From Candidatus Collierbacteria bacterium GW2011_GWB1_44_6 (lineage in GTDB: Bacteria > Patescibacteriota > Microgenomatia > UBA1400 > MFAQ01): a DNA stretch of 7,212 bases. Below the pieces are notes generated by a model, which made no database searches, was not told the DNA's origin, and saw nothing but the letters and a program-made list of their open reading frames with translations. The stretch covers positions 8,517 to 15,728 of the forward strand of contig LCJG01000040.1 of the NCBI GenBank assembly GCA_000998025.1, read 5' to 3'. The translations under genes were made by a program, and so were the position numbers. Below are positions 5,845 through 7,212 of this stretch, piece after piece; position 1 is the stretch's first letter, and the number at the start of each line of letters is the position of its first letter.

Positions 5845-5960
5845 TGGTCGGACTTAAAAAATGGATCAACATCGACGAATCAGTGGTGAAAACTCTCGAA
5901 AAGGAGCTGTGTCTCTTGACCAACCATTCAGAGGTTTATAATCAGGGGTATCTACGATGA
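5844..5960 (+). CDS. Possible small ORF or C-terminal fragment of a lost gene
   Basis: An open frame runs from a stop at 5793 to TGA 5958-5960 and has no ATG. The last part reads protein-like (WINIDESVVKTLEKEL, then LLTNHSEVYNQGYLR). If it starts at TTG 5844, GAGGGG lies 3 nt upstream, but that sequence belongs to the tRNA-Gly fragment. Its stop overlaps the next start as ATGA (5957-5960), the usual form of translational coupling. A good promoter-like pair for the next gene lies inside it. It may be a genuine 38-aa gene, a remnant of a gene cut at the tRNA-Gly junction, or chance. Confidence 0.25.
   Translation: MVGLKKWINIDESVVKTLEKELCLLTNHSEVYNQGYLR
5916..5942 (+). promoter_or_regulatory. 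Promoter for the gene at 5957
   Basis: TTGACC (5916-5921) and a perfect TATAAT (5937-5942) are 15 nt apart, slightly short of the usual 17. Transcription would begin around 5949, about 8 nt before the ATG. AGGGG (5944-5948) at a good Shine-Dalgarno distance would then fall outside the transcript, unless a longer mRNA from upstream is also made. Confidence 0.5.
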
Positions 5961-6658
5961 ATAAAAAACTACCAAAATTTCTAATTACTGGCATAGCCAT
6001 GATTTTAGTTGGAGTTATTCCTGCCATGGTTGTGTATTACAGTCTCTCAACCAAGCAAGCGGTCGACAATTCACGACTTTCTACAAGCCTAGAAGAAATT
6101 AACAATAAACTAATCCAGATCGATTCACTAAAGGACAGTGTATCTGCTCTATCAACTGCTTCTGCCACCACTCCAACCACTACACCAATACCCAAGGCAA
6201 TCGTTTCTCCGACTAAAAAATGGGAATTCAACAAATCTACATACGAAGTCAAAACAAGTAATGTAAGCTATGGAAAAGAAAACTTTTATGGTTACAAAAT
6301 CGAGTTCGATATATATTTAAGAAACATCTCAATAAACCCTTTTGTTTTGGGATATTCAATTACCGAGTGTACTGTCACTAAAAACGGGAAAAATACTCAG
6401 TTTAGAAGCGGTTCGTCTAAATCATTTGACAAAGCTCTTCCCGTGGGTGAAAACAGGCAGGATCGAGTAAAAATGTCCATAAACGGATATGATTACGACG
6501 AATCAGGAAACAAGACCGGTCCCTATGATGATCTTCGAATCAAATCGTGTAGCTTCTACCCCCTAACCAAACCTCAACAACCCCAACAACTAAGTGCTTC
6601 CGGAACCCAGCCTCCACCAACAGAGAAGAGTGTCGAGCCTACAACCATTTTCTTCTAG
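5957..6658 (+). CDS. Membrane-anchored exported protein of unknown function
   Basis: This encodes 233 aa from ATG 5957, with AGGGG 8 nt upstream. A basic N-terminus (KKLPK) precedes one membrane segment (about 8-29). A short coiled coil (about 38-65) and a Thr/Pro/Ala-rich linker (66-86) lead to a globular, strand-rich domain (about 88-203). That domain alternates hydrophobic and polar residues (KIEFDIYLRNISINPFVLGYS, 114-134) and has two cysteines, C138 and C198, that could form a disulfide outside the cell. The tail (204-233) is Pro/Gln-rich and probably disordered. The architecture is anchor, stalk, then an immunoglobulin-like or DUF4352-like beta domain; the latter is a guess from pattern and no family is recognised. 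It resembles the 5142-5756 product in overall plan but not in sequence. It is the first complete gene right of the tRNA-Gly fragment. Confidence 0.85.
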   Translation: MNKKLPKFLITGIAMILVGVIPAMVVYYSLSTKQAVDNSRLSTSLEEINNKLIQIDSLKDSVSALSTASATTPTTTPIPKAIVSPTKKWEFNKSTYEVKTSNVSYGKENFYGYKIEFDIYLRNISINPFVLGYSITECTVTKNGKNTQFRSGSSKSFDKALPVGENRQDRVKMSINGYDYDESGNKTGPYDDLRIKSCSFYPLTKPQQPQQLSASGTQPPPTEKSVEPTTIFF

Positions 6659-6680
6659 CCTCAGAAAGGCAGAAATCTTA

Positions 6681-6707
6681 TTGCCCAACAACCTCCAGAT
6701 GTATAAT
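6681..6707 (+). promoter_or_regulatory. Promoter for the small-gene pair at 6796
   Basis: TTGCCC (6681-6686) and a perfect TATAAT (6702-6707) are 15 nt apart. This is the same spacing as at 5916-5942, and both begin TTGnCCAAC, so the two may share a regulator or origin. A start near 6714 would leave a leader of about 80 nt before ATG 6796. Confidence 0.4.
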
Positions 6708-6740
6708 CTACCACTGTCAAGTCTGTTATTATTTAAGTAG

Positions 6741-6803
6741 ATGGCGGCCAAAAGATATTCGAGACTGGATTTGACTAAAAATATACCAAAGATCTATGGA
6801 TAA
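6741..6803 (+). CDS. Possible 20-residue leader peptide
   Basis: ATG 6741 opens a 20-codon frame whose TAA (6801-6803) overlaps the first codons of the next gene (ATGGATAA). The peptide is basic (MAAKRYSRLDLTKN, then IPKIYG). It lies wholly in the predicted leader. There is no clear Shine-Dalgarno sequence. Overlap with the downstream start would allow coupling, but an open frame this short can occur by chance. Confidence 0.22.
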   Translation: MAAKRYSRLDLTKNIPKIYG

Positions 6804-6987
6804 ACTAAACTTCGAAGACTTTTATAAAGTCTTTTCTAGCTTGCCATTGAGCGTTAGGGACGAGATAATTCTGGTTATGCCAGAAAAGGGACCAATTACT
6901 TGGAAAGTGGCTTATTTAGAAATATTTAATGAAACAGATTTGGGAAAAGAAATATATAAAAAATTAAAAGATTTAAACATTATATGA
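6796..6987 (+). CDS. Small hypothetical protein, first of an overlapping pair
   Basis: This encodes 63 aa from ATG 6796; an in-frame stop eight codons upstream limits the start. It is an acidic-to-neutral, mostly helical protein: an amphipathic helix with FEDFYKVFSSLPLSVRDEII (6-25), a turn at MPEKGPITW (28-36), then a second helix (38-61) ending in KLKDLNII. There is no signal peptide, membrane segment, cysteine or histidine. I do not recognise a family. Its stop overlaps the next start by ATGA (6984-6987), so the two are probably made in matched amounts and may interact. The next gene has no Shine-Dalgarno sequence other than inside this gene. Size and arrangement recall toxin-antitoxin or other small partner pairs, but no toxin motif is visible. 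Confidence 0.65.
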   Translation: MDKLNFEDFYKVFSSLPLSVRDEIILVMPEKGPITWKVAYLEIFNETDLGKEIYKKLKDLNII

Positions 6988-7212
6988 CACAAGAAGAAAA
7001 GCTGATTCAGGACATAGTTATCGCCCGGTTGAATACCATGCCAAGCAATATTGCCATATCCATTGGAAATGAGGGAGAATTTTCTAAAAAAGAAATCATC
7101 GATCATGTAAAAAATAATGACAATATTGGTAAAAAAATGATTGAGATACAACTATCTTATCTCCAATCATTAAAGAATCTAACAGACTACCTGATTCCAG
7201 AACAACATGATA
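6984..7212 (+). CDS. Hypothetical protein, second of the overlapping pair (runs off right edge)
   Basis: ATG 6984 overlaps the stop of the previous gene (ATGA) and opens 76 codons to the window edge with no stop. The visible part begins with a helix (TQEEKLIQDIVIARLNTMP, 2-20), then a strand-like segment SNIAISIGNEGEF (21-33) and the helical SKKEIIDHVKN (34-44). It continues with DNIGKKMIEIQLSYLQSLKNL (46-66). The pattern of a short beta segment with Gly, then a K-E-I-I-D-H-V helix and an IGKKMIEIQ helix, looks like a conserved small-protein family found beside other small genes in bacteria, but I cannot name it. The protein is soluble and cytoplasmic as far as seen. Its end, and any third gene of the operon, are outside the window. 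Confidence 0.7.
   Translation, partial: MTQEEKLIQDIVIARLNTMPSNIAISIGNEGEFSKKEIIDHVKNNDNIGKKMIEIQLSYLQSLKNLTDYLIPEQHD

Noticed and set aside
6912..7151. 79-codon minus-strand frame
   Set aside because: It runs antisense across two overlapping plus-strand genes and has no initiation signals; Phe/Ile richness reflects antisense A/T-rich codons.

Overview
The window looks like a chromosome segment from a member of the Candidate Phyla Radiation (Patescibacteria), possibly Microgenomates-like. This is an inference from protein style: an RnfD/NqrB-like membrane protein of the type common in those genomes, several small membrane-anchored proteins of unknown function, tRNAs without an encoded CCA, and many start codons with no Shine-Dalgarno sequence but a -10-like box right in front. 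No rRNA or other lineage marker is present, so the assignment is tentative.

Layout. At 1-404 (minus) lies the N-terminal part of an RnfD/NqrB-family membrane subunit that runs off the left edge. Divergent from it, 482-1453 encodes an unrecognised protein with a literal PD-x18-E-x-K nuclease-type signature. It is followed after 38 bp by a coiled-coil-like protein (1492-1944) whose upstream gap holds two overlapping perfect palindromes. The best-identified gene is the translational GTPase typA/bipA (2025-3851), preceded by a TATAAT box that sits inside an inverted repeat. A polytopic membrane protein (3868-4380, minus) converges on typA and ends in its own hairpin terminator.

The centre (4431-4734) is a minus-strand tRNA operon, tRNA-Leu(UAA) then tRNA-Arg(UCU) then a terminator. 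Beyond the terminator is an 86-bp GC-rich, hairpin-forming stretch bounded by a second, exact 20-bp copy of the tRNA-Arg 3' end. Two small membrane-protein genes (4800-5138 plus; 5142-5756 minus) converge next. At 5794-5844 there is a second copy of the tRNA-type terminator joined to a 17-nt fragment matching a tRNA-Gly 3' end, with no tRNA body attached. Both arrangements resemble attachment-site scars of elements that target tRNA 3' ends.

To the right of the tRNA-Gly fragment are accessory-looking genes: a membrane-anchored exported protein (5957-6658), then a tightly overlapping pair of small genes (6796-6987 and 6984 to the window end). The pair is arranged like a translationally coupled two-gene module; its function is not recognised.

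Only typA, the two tRNAs and the RnfD-like fragment can be named with confidence. The genes do not form one evident pathway: the window is a core translation gene and a tRNA operon embedded among lineage-specific membrane and exported proteins. There is no stretch over 300 bases without a gene; the longest gaps (5757-5956 and 6659-6795) hold promoters, a terminator and the tRNA-Gly fragment as listed.
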